DNA of 64,000 nucleotides from an uncultured Oscillospiraceae bacterium (lineage in GTDB: Bacteria > Bacillota > Clostridia > Oscillospirales > Oscillospiraceae): the NCBI GenBank assembly GCA_947626845.1, contig CANQTW010000010.1:18488-82487 (forward strand), in the 5' to 3' direction. Positions 33,248 through 41,953 of this stretch are shown here, piece after piece. Numbering within the stretch: the first letter of the stretch is position 1; the number at the start of each line of letters is the position of its first letter. A model generated the notes under the pieces. The model had not been told where the DNA came from, searched no databases, and saw only the letters and a list, made by a program, of their open reading frames with translations. Made by a program: the position numbers and the translations under genes.

Positions 33248-34117
33248 TCAGAGGGTTTTTGCCTTGTTTTTGATATACTCTCTCAGCCACGGGGCGGTCT
33301 CCTCGTTTTTGAGGGCGAACTCCATGGTGGCCTCCAAAAAGCCGGTCAGGTTGCCGGTATCGAACCGGCGGCCCTCAAAGTCCACATAGACCATCCGCTT
33401 CTGGTGGCACAGGGCGGCGAGGCCGTCGGTGAGCTGGATCTCCCCGTTGCGTCCCGGCGGCGTGGAGTCCAGAATATCGAAGATGTCTGGCGTCAGCACA
33501 TAGCGGCCCAGGATGGCGAAGTTGCTCATGAACTCCTCCGGCTTGGGCTTCTCGATGATGTGGTGGATGTCGTAGACCCGTCCCTCCACATGGGTCAGGT
33601 CGGTGGTGCAGTAGGCGGGGAGCGCCTCGTCGGAGACGGCCTGTCCGCCCACGCAGGAGCAGTTGTACTTTTCCGCCGCGTCGATCAGCTGCTTGAGAAC
33701 GGGGGTCTCCGACATCATGATATCGTCGCCCAGCAGCACCGCGAAGGGCTCGTCCCCCACAAAGCGGCGGGCGCGGGCGATGGCGTGGCCCAGGCCCTTT
33801 GTCTCACGCTGGCGGACATAGAAGAAGTTGGCCATATCCGCCACCCGACGCAGCTCCCTGGCCTGCTCCTCCTTGCCGGAGCGGTAAAGCCGGTGCTCCA
33901 GCTCCGGGAAGTAGTCAAAATAGTCGTCCATGGCGGACTTGGCTCTGTTGGTAACGATGAGGATATCCTCGATGCCGGATTCCACGGCCTCCTCGATGAT
34001 GTATTGCAGGACGGGCTTGTCCACCAAGGGGAGCATCTCCTTGGGGACGGTCTTGGTGGCGGGGAGCATACGTGTACCGAGACCCGCCGCGGGAATAACG
34101 GCCTTTTTGACTTTCAT
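33248..34117 (-). CDS. galU: UTP--glucose-1-phosphate uridylyltransferase
   Basis: Makes UDP-glucose from UTP and glucose-1-phosphate; 289 residues. VKKAVIPAAGLGTRMLPATK at the start is the nucleotide-binding signature, KEMLPLVDKPVLQYIIEEAV near 26 follows, then LLGDDIMM near 125 and IIEKPKPEEFMSN near 175. RBS GAGAGG precedes ATG 34117. It supplies the UDP-glucose that GalT and GalE use, although it is 14 kb from the gal operon. Confidence 0.95.
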   Translation of the reverse strand: MKVKKAVIPAAGLGTRMLPATKTVPKEMLPLVDKPVLQYIIEEAVESGIEDILIVTNRAKSAMDDYFDYFPELEHRLYRSGKEEQARELRRVADMANFFYVRQRETKGLGHAIARARRFVGDEPFAVLLGDDIMMSETPVLKQLIDAAEKYNCSCVGGQAVSDEALPAYCTTDLTHVEGRVYDIHHIIEKPKPEEFMSNFAILGRYVLTPDIFDILDSTPPGRNGEIQLTDGLAALCHQKRMVYVDFEGRRFDTGNLTGFLEATMEFALKNEETAPWLREYIKNKAKTL

Positions 34118-34173
34118 GGCGGAAACCTCTCTTTTCGCGAAAAAATACTGTCTCTACAGGGCGCGCCGGGATG

Positions 34174-34686
34174 TCAGGCGTGGACGCCCAGGCGTTTGGC
34201 CATACCGCTTTTCTCCAGGGCGTCCACCAGGATGACGCCGGGGATAAAGCACAGCACCGCCTCAGAGGCGGAAACGGTGAGGAGATTCAGCCCCCAGGCG
34301 GCCCAGAAGGCGGATGTGAAGCCCGCCTCGGCGTAGGCGATGACCGCGCTGACGATGAGTCCGTTGCACACCACCGGCGGGATGGCCGCCGTCCACTTGC
34401 TGTGGCATCCGGCTGTCCAGAGGCCCGCGAGGAGCGTGGCCAGGGAGCCGAAGACGATGTCCACAACGCCGTACTGGCTTAAAAGATTGGTGAGAATACA
34501 CCCCACGAACAGGCCCCAGGCCGTCTCCGGAAACAGGAAGGGCAGCACGGTAAGCGCTTCGGAGAGCCGGAACTGCACCGGCGCGAAGGCCAGGTTCAGG
34601 GTGTAGGCCACATAGCTCAGGGCGGTGTACAGGGCCGCCGTCACGGCGGCGACGGCAAGCCTGCGGGCGGGGAATTTCTCGGACAT
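34174..34686 (-). CDS. queT: QueT-type queuosine precursor transporter
   Basis: Membrane protein of 170 residues with five to six segments, ECF S-component-like. ARRLAVAAVTAALYTALSYV and FAPVQFRLSEALTVLPFLFP near residue 42, then GCILTNLLSQYGVVDIVFGS near 68, are the QueT pattern. ATG 34686 follows GGAGGTAACTTAACA; an upstream start is less likely. Its leader has a preQ1-aptamer-like hairpin directly at the predicted transcription start. queH lies next door on the same strand, supporting queuosine precursor uptake. Confidence 0.88.
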   Translation of the reverse strand: MSEKFPARRLAVAAVTAALYTALSYVAYTLNLAFAPVQFRLSEALTVLPFLFPETAWGLFVGCILTNLLSQYGVVDIVFGSLATLLAGLWTAGCHSKWTAAIPPVVCNGLIVSAVIAYAEAGFTSAFWAAWGLNLLTVSASEAVLCFIPGVILVDALEKSGMAKRLGVHA

Positions 34687-34717
34687 TGTTAAGTTACCTC
34701 CATTTTTTGTTTTTAGA

Positions 34718-34770
34718 AGCCGCGGCGGTGACATTTGTTTACGCGGCTGGACAGGGTGTGGAAACCTGTC
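34718..34770 (-). promoter_or_regulatory. Candidate preQ1-type riboswitch leader of queT
   Basis: Minus-strand RNA begins near 34770 with hairpin GACAGG-TTTCCACAC-CCTGTC (resembling the GG-UU-rich loop and ACCC of preQ1-I aptamers), then a second stem AGCCGCG/CGCGGCT (34748-34718), then an A-rich tract and the GGAGG of queT. Class is not certain; preQ1-I or the queT-linked preQ1-III type are the options. Confidence 0.5.
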
Positions 34771-34776
34771 GGAGGT

Positions 34777-34805
34777 ATCTTAGCATAATGCGAATGTTTC
34801 CGCAA
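34777..34805 (-). promoter_or_regulatory. Promoter of queT
   Basis: On the minus strand TTGCGG (34805-34800), 17 bases, TAAGAT (34782-34777) with extended TG. The start point would coincide with the first base of the candidate aptamer. Confidence 0.65.
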
Positions 34806-34851
34806 GGGGGGCCGGCGGAAATTAATAAAACTTTTGAATAAATCTCCCCTC

Positions 34852-35469
34852 TTACTCCGCTCCGCCGGACCGCTCCCCGGAGGAGTAGAGGCACCCGCAC
34901 CAGCACTGGCGGTAGATGCCGTACTGCTGGCAGAGGCGTATGGAGCGGAGATACCCGTCCCGCTTTTTGAAATCCGCGGGCAGCCAGGGAACGCCGCACC
35001 GCCCCGCAAGGGACTCCCCGACGGAATTGATGAGCGGGGCATTTTTGTGGGGGCTGACGGTGAGGGTGGTGCAGAAAAAGTCATACCCGCCCGCTTTGGC
35101 GTACTCCGCCGCCGCCGTCAGGCGCAGTTCAAAGCACTTTTCACACCTGGCCCCGCCCTCCGGGGCGGCCTCCAGGCCCTTCGCGGCCTGGAAAAACGGC
35201 GCAGGATCGTAGGGGGGGACGATCAGCTCCACGTCCTCTCTATGGGACAAGGACAGGAGCTTTGAAAACTCCCCGGCGCGCTTGGCGTACTCCTCCGCCG
35301 GGTGGATATTGGGGTTATAATAGAAGAGCGTCACATGAAAATGGGGATAGAGCCGCTCCAGCACGGAGCTTGTGCAGGGGGCGCAGCAGGCGTGGAGCAA
35401 AAGCCGCGGGCGGCGGCCCTGAAGCGAAGCCAGGACAGCCTCCATCTCCCGGTTGTAGTCGCGGTTCAT
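34852..35469 (-). CDS. queH: Epoxyqueuosine reductase QueH
   Basis: Last enzyme of queuosine synthesis in bacteria lacking QueG; 205 residues. LLLHACCAPCTSS near residue 25 is the adjacent-Cys metal site, FYYNPNIHPAEEY near 50, GGARCEKCFELRL near 105, and the C-terminal CWCGCL near 195 provides further Cys ligands for the iron-sulfur/iron centres. ATG 35469 follows AAAGGGGGG. It is upstream of queT on the same strand, with a separate promoter for queT just after its stop. Confidence 0.92.
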   Translation of the reverse strand: MNRDYNREMEAVLASLQGRRPRLLLHACCAPCTSSVLERLYPHFHVTLFYYNPNIHPAEEYAKRAGEFSKLLSLSHREDVELIVPPYDPAPFFQAAKGLEAAPEGGARCEKCFELRLTAAAEYAKAGGYDFFCTTLTVSPHKNAPLINSVGESLAGRCGVPWLPADFKKRDGYLRSIRLCQQYGIYRQCWCGCLYSSGERSGGAE

Positions 35470-35548
35470 CCAAGCCCCCCTTTGCGGCAATTTTCTCTCA
35501 TTTTAAGCCCTTTGGCCGGAAAATTCAAGGATTTTTGTAAATTTGCTC

Positions 35549-35576
35549 TTGACAAATCTTCACTTTCAGGTATAAT
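35549..35576 (+). promoter_or_regulatory. Promoter of rpsF-ssb-rpsR
   Basis: TTGACA at 35549 and TATAAT at 35571 with a 16-base spacer. Confidence 0.88.
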
Positions 35577-35582
35577 TTATAG

Positions 35583-35640
35583 GCTTGCTGTCAGAAGCCT
35601 GACAGGATGCGACCCTTGCCTCCGATTGCCCGGAGGCCAT
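35583..35640 (+). promoter_or_regulatory. Possible S6:S18 autoregulatory leader
   Basis: The rpsF leader contains a hairpin CTGTCA/TGACAG and a second one CCTCCG/CGGAGG with an ATTGCC loop, preceded by ACCCTTG. Position and the CCG-bearing loop fit the S6:S18 binding RNA found before rpsF in many bacteria; I could not verify the full consensus. Confidence 0.4.
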
Positions 35641-35665
35641 AAGTCCAAAAGGAGGTGCAAAAAGC

Positions 35666-35962
35666 ATGGCAAAAACCGCGGAAAAGTACGAGCTGCTGTA
35701 CATCATCGACCCGGATCTCAATGAGGAGGACACTGCCGCTATTGTGGAGAAGTTCAAGACCCTCATCGAGCAGAACGGCACCCTGGGCGAGGTTGAGGAG
35801 TGGGGCAAGAGAAAGCTTGCCTATCTCATCAACGACAAGCCTGAGGGCTACTATGTGCTGGTGAAGTTCACCGCCGCCCCTGAGTTCCCCGCGGAGCTCT
35901 ATCGCGTTCTCGGCATCACCGAGGGCGTGATGCGGTCCCTCATCACCGTTCAGCCGGAATAA
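35666..35962 (+). CDS. rpsF: 30S ribosomal protein S6
   Basis: 98 residues, the usual length. KYELLYIIDPDLNEED start, GTLGEVEEWGKRKLAYLIND near 38 and GYYVLVKFTAAPEF near 60 are typical S6. It pairs with S18 in the small-subunit platform. First gene of rpsF-ssb-rpsR, with AAAGGAGGTG upstream; the shared operon couples ribosome and replication functions. Confidence 0.97.
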   Translation: MAKTAEKYELLYIIDPDLNEEDTAAIVEKFKTLIEQNGTLGEVEEWGKRKLAYLINDKPEGYYVLVKFTAAPEFPAELYRVLGITEGVMRSLITVQPE

Positions 35963-35974
35963 GGAGGAACGGAA

Positions 35975-36481
35975 ATGCTCAATCATATTGTGATCATGGG
36001 CCGCCTGACCCGTGACCCGGAGCTGAGACGCACCCAATCCGGTACGCCGGTGGTGTCCTTCTCCCTGGCCGTTGACCGGGACTTCGCCTCCCGCGAGGGC
36101 GGCGAGCGCCAGACCGACTTCATTGACGTGGTGGCCTGGCGGGGGACCGCCGAGTTCGTCTCCAAGTATTTCTCCAAAGGCCGTATGGCCGTGGTGTCCG
36201 GCCGTCTCCAGATCAGGGATTGGCAGGACAAGGAGGGCAACAAGCGCCGCACCGCCGAGGTGGTGGCCGACAACGTGTATTTCGGCGACTCCAAGCGCGA
36301 CGGCGACAGCCAGTCCGGCGGCAATTACAGCCGCGGCTACGACGCCCCCGCCAGCGGAAGCTACGGCGGTCAGTCCGGTTACGGTGACCGAGGCAGTTAT
36401 TCCGCCCAGGGCGGTTATTCCGCGCCGGCCGGCTCCGATTTCGCGGAGCTTTCCGACGATGACGGAGACCTGCCCTTCTGA
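35975..36481 (+). CDS. ssb: Single-stranded DNA-binding protein
   Basis: OB-fold protein of 168 residues. MLNHIVIMGRLTRDPELRRT start, FIDVVAWRGTAEFVSKYFSK near 50, RTAEVVADNVYFGD near 90, a Gly/Ser/Tyr-rich linker about 108-155, and the acidic interaction tip SDDDGDLPF that recruits replication and repair partners. RBS AAGGAGG. Twelve bases after rpsF and before rpsR, the conserved order. Confidence 0.97.
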   Translation: MLNHIVIMGRLTRDPELRRTQSGTPVVSFSLAVDRDFASREGGERQTDFIDVVAWRGTAEFVSKYFSKGRMAVVSGRLQIRDWQDKEGNKRRTAEVVADNVYFGDSKRDGDSQSGGNYSRGYDAPASGSYGGQSGYGDRGSYSAQGGYSAPAGSDFAELSDDDGDLPF

Positions 36482-36530
36482 GTTTGATCCAAACAACTTT
36501 TTATAAACCTTAAAAAAGGAGGTTAAGACA

Positions 36531-36785
36531 ATGACCAACGAGAGAGAAGCCCGTCCCGCTCGTCCCGCCCAGGTCCGCAAGCGCCGCAAGGTCTGCCAGT
36601 TCTGCGTGGACAAGTGCCAGTATATCGACTACAAGGACACCGCGAAGCTCCGCCGCTATCTTTCCGAGCGCAGCAAGATCCTTCCCCGCCGCGCCACCGG
36701 CACCTGCGCGATGCATCAGCGCCAGCTGACCACCGCCATCAAGCAGGCCCGTCAGATCGCCCTACTTCCCTATGTGACCGACTGA
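36531..36785 (+). CDS. rpsR: 30S ribosomal protein S18
   Basis: 84 residues. [18 protein letters not shown] near residue 20 contains the Cys residues of the zinc-type (C+) S18, and [20 protein letters not shown] near 40 is the RNA-binding core. Third gene of the operon with AAAGGAGG upstream and a terminator 25 bases downstream. A Cys-containing S18 usually accompanies other zinc-type ribosomal proteins, consistent with the type Z S14 at 63.1 kb. Confidence 0.97.
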   Translation: MTNEREARPARPAQVRKRRKVCQFCVDKCQYIDYKDTAKLRRYLSERSKILPRRATGTCAMHQRQLTTAIKQARQIALLPYVTD

Positions 36786-36810
36786 CATAACGTCAAACAC
36801 AAGTTCAAAA

Positions 36811-36842
36811 GAGGACGTCCCCCAAAGGACGTCTTCTTTTTT
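36811..36842 (+). terminator. Terminator of rpsF-ssb-rpsR
   Basis: GAGGACGTCC-CCCAAA-GGACGTCTTC followed by a T-run. Confidence 0.9.
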
Positions 36843-36851
36843 ATCTCAAAA

Positions 36852-36880
36852 TGGACAAATCGATCCGATTGTGCTACAAT
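36852..36880 (+). promoter_or_regulatory. Promoter of the GH2 gene
   Basis: TGGACA at 36852 and TACAAT at 36875, 17-base spacer, with TG ahead of the -10. Confidence 0.7.
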
Positions 36881-36920
36881 TGGCCCATACCGTATGAACC
36901 TATTTTCGGGAGGCATACCC

Positions 36921-39242
36921 ATGAAAAAATATGATTTCAACGACGGATGGACGTTCCTGAAGGCGGGCGGCGAGGCGCGGCCTGTGACGCTCCCTCACGA
37001 CGCCATGCAGACGGAGGAGCGCGTCGCCGGCAACCCCTCCGGGTCGGGCTGCGCCTATTACGGCGCAGGGGTGTACCGGTACGAAAAGCGCTTCCTTCCC
37101 CCGGCGGCGTGGGCCGGGAAGCGGGTGATCTTTGAGTTTGAGGGCGCCTATCCCCAGGCGGAGGTGACCCTGAACGGCGTTCCCGTGGGCGGCTGCGCCT
37201 ACGGCTATGAGCAGTTCGCCGTCCCCGGAGACGGCCTGCGGCAGGGCGAGGAGAATATCCTGTCCGTCCTGGTGGACAACTCCGCCGTTCCCAACTCCCG
37301 CTGGTACTCCGGCGCGGGGCTCCACAGGCCCGTCTTTGTCCATGTGGGGGAGGCGGATCACATCGTCCCCTACGGTCTCCGGGTCAGGACGCTGAGCGTC
37401 AATCCCGCCGCCGTAGAGATCACCGTCTCCCACACCGGCCTGGGGGAGCCGGAGATCGGCCTCTATGACGGGGATACTCTTGTAGCCACGGGGCGGGGTG
37501 ACCGGACGCGGCTGGAGATACCGGAGGCCAGGCTCTGGAGCGATGAGACGCCGTATCTTTACACCTGCCGCGCCGTACTGCCCTCCGGGGACGAGGCGGA
37601 GACCCGTTTCGGCGTGCGGACGCTGGCATGGGATACCCGCGGCCTGCGGGTCAACGGCGTGACGGTCAAACTCCGGGGCGGGTGCGTCCACCATGACAAC
37701 GGCATCCTGGGCGCGCGCAGTTACCCGGAGGCGGAGCGGCGGCGGATGAATATCCTGAAGAACGCCGGCTTCAACGCCATCCGTTCCGCCCATAACCCCG
37801 CCTCCCGTAGTCTGCTGGAGGCCTGCGACCAGCTGGGCCTCTACGTGATGGACGAGGGCTGGGACATGTGGTTCTGTCCCAAAAACCCCGGCGACTACGC
37901 CAATCGCTTTATGGAGCACTGGGAGCGTGATCTGGAGGCCATGGTGGAAAAGGATTTCAACCACCCCTGTGTGATCATGTACTCCATCGGCAACGAGGTG
38001 TCCGAGCCGGCCTCCAATCAGGGCCTGGCCCTGGCAAAGCGGCTGGTAGACACCCTCCACGCGCTGGACGATACCCGCCCCGTCACGTCGGGCGCCAACT
38101 TGGTGATCCTCACGGAGGCGTACTATAAGCATCAGGGCGGCGGCATCGGCGCGGACCGGGCCACGGACAGCGCGGAATTCAACAGGCTTTTGGCGGAGCA
38201 GTTCCACGGCATGTGTACGTTTTCCGCCCGGCCTGAGGTGGACAGGGCCGTGGACCCCTACTTCGAGCTGCTGGATATCGCCGGGTATAATTACGCCTCC
38301 GCCAGATACGCCTTTGAGGGCCAGAGGCACCCGGAGCGGATCGTGGTGGGCAGCGAGACCTTCCCCTTCCAGCTGGCGGAAAACTGGGAGGCGGTGGAAC
38401 GGAACGACTGGCTCATCGGCGATTTCATGTGGACGGCCTGGGACTACCTGGGGGAGACGGGCATCGGCGCCTGGACATACGAGCGGGACGCCATGGCCTT
38501 CGCCAAGCCCTGTCCCTGGCTTCTGGCCGATTCCGGCGCCTTTGACATCCTGGGAAACGACAACGCCGAGGCGGGACTTGCCATGGTGACCTGGGGCGCC
38601 CGCGAAGCGCCCTATATCGGCGTGGCGCCGCCGAATGCCCCCGACAGGCCCCAGTACCGGGGCGCGTGGCGCGGCACCGACGCGCTGCCCTCCTGGTCCT
38701 GGCGGGGCTGTGAGGGGAACAGGACGCGGGTGGAGGTCTACACAAAGGCTCCCCAGGCCGCCCTTTATCTGAATGACCGGCTGGTGGGCGTCAGGGAGAC
38801 GCGGGGACACCGCGCGGATTTCACCCTGTCCTATGAGCCGGGGGTCCTGAGAGCCGTGGCGCTGGACCATGACGGCAATGCCCTGAACGACGCGCGCCTG
38901 TGCTCGGCCCAGGGCGGGCTTTCCCTGCGCCTGACGCCGGAGTCCGCGCCCAGATCGGGCAGGCCACTCTACCTTGCCGTGGAGATCGTGGGGGAGAACG
39001 GCGTTGTGGAGTCCAACGCCGACAGGATGCTGGAGGTGGAGGTCGCCGGTGGCCGGCTCCTGGCCTTTGGAAGCGCCCAGCCCCGCACCGAAAGCCGCTT
39101 CGAGACTGGCCGGTACGAATCCTACCGGGGCCGCGCCCAGGCGGTGGTCGTGCCCGAAGAGGAGATCACCGTCCGTGTCCGCGGCCAGGGCCTTCCCGAA
39201 ACGGTATGGACGGCCAGACTTTCGCCGTCTTTAAACAGTTAA
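36921..39242 (+). CDS. Glycoside hydrolase family 2 (beta-galactosidase-like)
   Basis: Cytoplasmic exo-glycosidase of 773 residues without signal peptide. Domains in order: sugar-binding jelly roll from residue 1 (FNDGWTFLKAGG, VTLPHDAM), Ig-like domain about 165-245, TIM barrel about 250-560 with acid/base Glu in IMYSIGNEVSEPAS near 357 and the nucleophile Glu in IVVGSETFPFQLAEN near 475, then C-terminal DUF4982-like and Ig-like domains. ATG 36921 follows GGGAGG. Most likely acts on beta-galactosides, but beta-glucuronides or other substrates of GH2 cannot be excluded. Confidence 0.85.
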   Translation: MKKYDFNDGWTFLKAGGEARPVTLPHDAMQTEERVAGNPSGSGCAYYGAGVYRYEKRFLPPAAWAGKRVIFEFEGAYPQAEVTLNGVPVGGCAYGYEQFAVPGDGLRQGEENILSVLVDNSAVPNSRWYSGAGLHRPVFVHVGEADHIVPYGLRVRTLSVNPAAVEITVSHTGLGEPEIGLYDGDTLVATGRGDRTRLEIPEARLWSDETPYLYTCRAVLPSGDEAETRFGVRTLAWDTRGLRVNGVTVKLRGGCVHHDNGILGARSYPEAERRRMNILKNAGFNAIRSAHNPASRSLLEACDQLGLYVMDEGWDMWFCPKNPGDYANRFMEHWERDLEAMVEKDFNHPCVIMYSIGNEVSEPASNQGLALAKRLVDTLHALDDTRPVTSGANLVILTEAYYKHQGGGIGADRATDSAEFNRLLAEQFHGMCTFSARPEVDRAVDPYFELLDIAGYNYASARYAFEGQRHPERIVVGSETFPFQLAENWEAVERNDWLIGDFMWTAWDYLGETGIGAWTYERDAMAFAKPCPWLLADSGAFDILGNDNAEAGLAMVTWGAREAPYIGVAPPNAPDRPQYRGAWRGTDALPSWSWRGCEGNRTRVEVYTKAPQAALYLNDRLVGVRETRGHRADFTLSYEPGVLRAVALDHDGNALNDARLCSAQGGLSLRLTPESAPRSGRPLYLAVEIVGENGVVESNADRMLEVEVAGGRLLAFGSAQPRTESRFETGRYESYRGRAQAVVVPEEEITVRVRGQGLPETVWTARLSPSLNS

Positions 39243-39269
39243 CGTGGCAGTTTAACAGAAAATTCACCC

Positions 39270-39298
39270 TTGACGTAGGAAATATGTTATAATACAAT
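39270..39298 (+). promoter_or_regulatory. Promoter of the two-component system
   Basis: TTGACG at 39270 and TACAAT at 39293, 17-base spacer, within a TATA-rich stretch 64 bases before the regulator start. Confidence 0.6.
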
Positions 39299-39361
39299 AC
39301 TATATTGTATTATGGTTTTTTATCCGCGATTGAGCAAGCGGTCAAAAGGGGGAAAGAAAAA

Positions 39362-40063
39362 ATGGCTGAAAAGATACTTGTGGTGGAGGATGACGCCAAC
39401 ATCGTGGAGCTTCTGCGGCTCTATCTGGAGCGGGAGGGCTTTGAGACGGCCATCGCCCACGACGGCGAGGCGGGCGTGACGGAGTTCGAGCGCTCCAAGC
39501 CCGCGCTGGTGCTGTTGGACATTATGCTTCCCGGCCTTGACGGGTGGGGCGTTCTGCGGAAGATCCGAGCCCAGGCCGAGACGCCGGTGATCATGCTGAC
39601 GGCCAAGGGCGAGACCTTTGACAAGGTGACGGGCCTGGAGATGGGCGCCGACGACTACATCACCAAGCCCTTTGACATGAAGGAGGTCGTGGCCCGCATC
39701 CGGGCGGTCCTGCGCCGTTACGGCGGCGGGGAGAACGCCCAGAGCAAGCGCCGGCTGGTCTTTGACAAGCTCATCATCGACATGGAGTCCTTCGTACTGA
39801 CGGTGGACGGCAAGCGGGTGGATATCCCGCCCAAGGAGATGGAGCTTCTCTACCACCTGGCCCTGTCGCCCAACCGGGTCTATACCAGGAATCAGCTGCT
39901 GGACGAGGTATGGGGATTCGACTATTTCGGCGATTCCCGCACGGTGGACGTACATATCAAGCGCCTGCGGGAGAAGCTGGAGAATGTGTCTCCCCAGTGG
40001 AGCCTGAAGACCGTCTGGGGCGTGGGCTACAAGTTTGAATTGACCGCCGGCCAAAATTCGTGA
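39362..40063 (+). CDS. OmpR/PhoB-family response regulator
   Basis: 233 residues. Receiver domain about 1-120: acidic pair in ILVVEDDANIVELL, phospho-acceptor Asp in ALVLLDIMLPGLDGWG near 53, Thr in VIMLTAKGE, Lys in DDYITKPFDMKEV near 105. Winged-helix DNA-binding domain about 135-228 with PPKEMELLYHLALSPNRVYT and SRTVDVHIKRLREKLE. ATG 39362 follows AAAGGGGGAAAG. It is followed after 13 bases by its histidine kinase. The signal is unknown. Confidence 0.93.
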   Translation: MAEKILVVEDDANIVELLRLYLEREGFETAIAHDGEAGVTEFERSKPALVLLDIMLPGLDGWGVLRKIRAQAETPVIMLTAKGETFDKVTGLEMGADDYITKPFDMKEVVARIRAVLRRYGGGENAQSKRRLVFDKLIIDMESFVLTVDGKRVDIPPKEMELLYHLALSPNRVYTRNQLLDEVWGFDYFGDSRTVDVHIKRLREKLENVSPQWSLKTVWGVGYKFELTAGQNS

Positions 40064-40076
40064 GCGGGGCGTTACG

Positions 40077-41549
40077 ATGCGTTATCTTCGCAGTGTCTAT
40101 TTTAAAAATTTTGCCGCCGTCATGGTGCTCTTCTGCCTGAGCTTCGCCATTTTGGGCGCGGCCTTTGCCGGTATGAGCTACTCCTTCATCATCAAGGAGC
40201 GCAGCCAGGGGATGCTGGATTCCGCCGGCACCGCCGGCGTGATGCTCCGCTCCTACGCCCAGCAGTGGGATACGGGGTACGACGGCATCGACATGCGGTC
40301 CATGCTGACGCTGACCGCCGACATCGCCGGGTATCACATGCTGATCACCGACGGCCACGGACAGATCGTCAACTGCTCTGACCGAGAGGTGACCTGCGGC
40401 CACACGGGCCTCTCCGTGCCGGCAGCCGCCGTCTCCGCCATCAACACCCACGGCAAATTCCAGGGCGTCACCGACCTGGGCGGCGTGTTCTCCGCCCCCC
40501 GGTTCGTGGTGGGGGCCGCTATCCCCGCCGGACCCAGCCAGGCGTATATCTTCGTCTCCGACAGCGCCGGCAGGATGGGCGGCATCTGGCGGAGCTTCGC
40601 CAGGATCTTCCTGGCCGCCGCCGCCATAGTGGTGGTGCTGTCCTTCATCACCGCCTACTGGGTCGTGCGGAAGATGTCCAGGCCCATCAAGGAGATGTCC
40701 GACGCCGCCAGGAGCTACAGCCAGGGCGACTTCTCCCCCCGCGTCCACACCGAGGGCCGCCAAGACGAGGTGGGAGAATTGGCGGAGGCCTTCAATGTGA
40801 TGGCCGATTCCCTGGAGCGCAGTGAGCAGAGCCGCCGGGACCTGATCGCCAACGTGTCCCACGAGCTGAAGACCCCCATGACCACCATCGCCGGCTTTGC
40901 CGACGGCATCCTGGACGGGACCATCCCGCCGGAAAAGGAGCGGGAGTATCTGGAGGTGGTGTCCGCCGAGACGAAGCGCCTCTCCCGGCTTGTCCGCGGG
41001 ATGCTGGATATGTCCCAGCTCCAGTCCGTCACCCCCATGGAGCTTTCCTCCCGGTCCTTTGACCTGCTGGAGGTCTGCTGTCAGTCCCTTCTGAGCCTGG
41101 AGAGCAAGATCACCTCCCGGAACCTGGACGTGGAGACGGTGCTCCCGGAGGAGCCCATCTACGCCGTAGGCGACGGCGACGCCATCACCCAGGTGGTCCA
41201 CAATCTGCTGGACAATGCCGCCAAATTCGCCGCCCCCGGCTCCGTCCTGACCCTGAAGCTGTGGCGGGAGGACGGCAAGGCCTATGTGTCCGTCTCCAAC
41301 CGGGGCGAGACTATCCCCAAGGAGGAGCTGCCCCTCATCTTCGAGCGGTTCCACAAGACCGACAGGTCCAGAAGCCAGGATCGGGACGGCGTGGGCCTGG
41401 GTCTCTATATCGTCAAGACCATTCTGGACAGCCACCGGGGCAATATTTTCGTCACCAGCCGGGACGGCCTGACCACGTTCACATTTTGCCTCCGGTTGGC
41501 AAAGCAGAAGCCCCTTCCCGAACGGGCCGATAGGAACGGCTCGTACTGA
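40077..41549 (+). CDS. Sensor histidine kinase
   Basis: Membrane kinase of 490 residues. First membrane segment about 12-32, extracytoplasmic sensor about 35-180, second segment near 185-205, HAMP domain about 205-260 (RKMSRPIKEMSDAARSYSQG), H-box VSHELKTPMTTIAGFADGIL near 262 with the phosphorylated His, N-box VVHNLLDNAAKFAAPG near 372, and G-box RDGVGLGLYIVKTIL near 440. Pairs with the response regulator just upstream. The sensor region has two Cys (NCSDREVTCGH) that might be redox or metal sensitive; this is only a suggestion. Confidence 0.93.
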   Translation: MRYLRSVYFKNFAAVMVLFCLSFAILGAAFAGMSYSFIIKERSQGMLDSAGTAGVMLRSYAQQWDTGYDGIDMRSMLTLTADIAGYHMLITDGHGQIVNCSDREVTCGHTGLSVPAAAVSAINTHGKFQGVTDLGGVFSAPRFVVGAAIPAGPSQAYIFVSDSAGRMGGIWRSFARIFLAAAAIVVVLSFITAYWVVRKMSRPIKEMSDAARSYSQGDFSPRVHTEGRQDEVGELAEAFNVMADSLERSEQSRRDLIANVSHELKTPMTTIAGFADGILDGTIPPEKEREYLEVVSAETKRLSRLVRGMLDMSQLQSVTPMELSSRSFDLLEVCCQSLLSLESKITSRNLDVETVLPEEPIYAVGDGDAITQVVHNLLDNAAKFAAPGSVLTLKLWREDGKAYVSVSNRGETIPKEELPLIFERFHKTDRSRSQDRDGVGLGLYIVKTILDSHRGNIFVTSRDGLTTFTFCLRLAKQKPLPERADRNGSY

Positions 41550-41824
41550 TGCCGCCAAAGTCGCGCCCCGGAGGCGTAAAACGGCCTGCGCGGATGCCTG
41601 AAATCTGATAAATTCCGCATTAAAATCCTGATTCTGGATCGTTTGTTTACAAAATGTATAAAATTTATTCACACTCTTCCAAAGGCGGCACAGTATAATA
41701 TACTTGAAGCGATTCCTCCATATCGCGGTGATATTGCCCCCAAAATATTGCCGCAAATCTGCTTCAGCGGATGTCTCCCAATCCGCAAGCTTGGATTGCC
41801 CAAGCGTTTCTCCCTCATTTTTGC
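41550..41824. other. Gene-free stretch after the kinase
   Basis: About 275 bases with no supportable gene. A promoter-like AT-rich patch (TTGTTTACAAAATGTATAAA near 41641) is present, but the only reading frame after it is short and has no ribosome site. Confidence 0.4.
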
Positions 41825-41860
41825 GAAATGCCCCCGTCCCACCCCGGACGGGGGCATTTC
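41825..41860. terminator. Strong hairpin after the two-component system
   Basis: GAAATGCCCCCGTCC and GGACGGGGGCATTTC, perfect 15-bp stem. Usable on either strand. Confidence 0.75.
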
Positions 41861-41899
41861 CTGCCCATAGAAGATAATAGAAGATATCTGACAAATTGA

Positions 41900-41925
41900 G
41901 ATCCCCCCGGCTTGCCGGGGGGATC
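41900..41925 (-). terminator. Terminator of the MsmX-type ATPase gene
   Basis: GATCCCCCCGG-CTTG-CCGGGGGGATC, perfect 11-bp stem, 28 bases beyond the minus-strand stop. Confidence 0.75.
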
Positions 41926-41953
41926 GTATGTATCCTTGATTGAAAGAAGAGGT

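Noticed and set aside
41643..41870. 75-codon frame after the histidine kinase
   Set aside because: No ribosome site; its end runs through a terminator hairpin.
39957..41894. 645-codon open frame on the minus strand opposite the two-component system
   Set aside because: It lies antisense to a complete histidine kinase with all motifs, is His/Gly/Asp-rich as expected for a GC-rich shadow frame, and has no ribosome site or family pattern.
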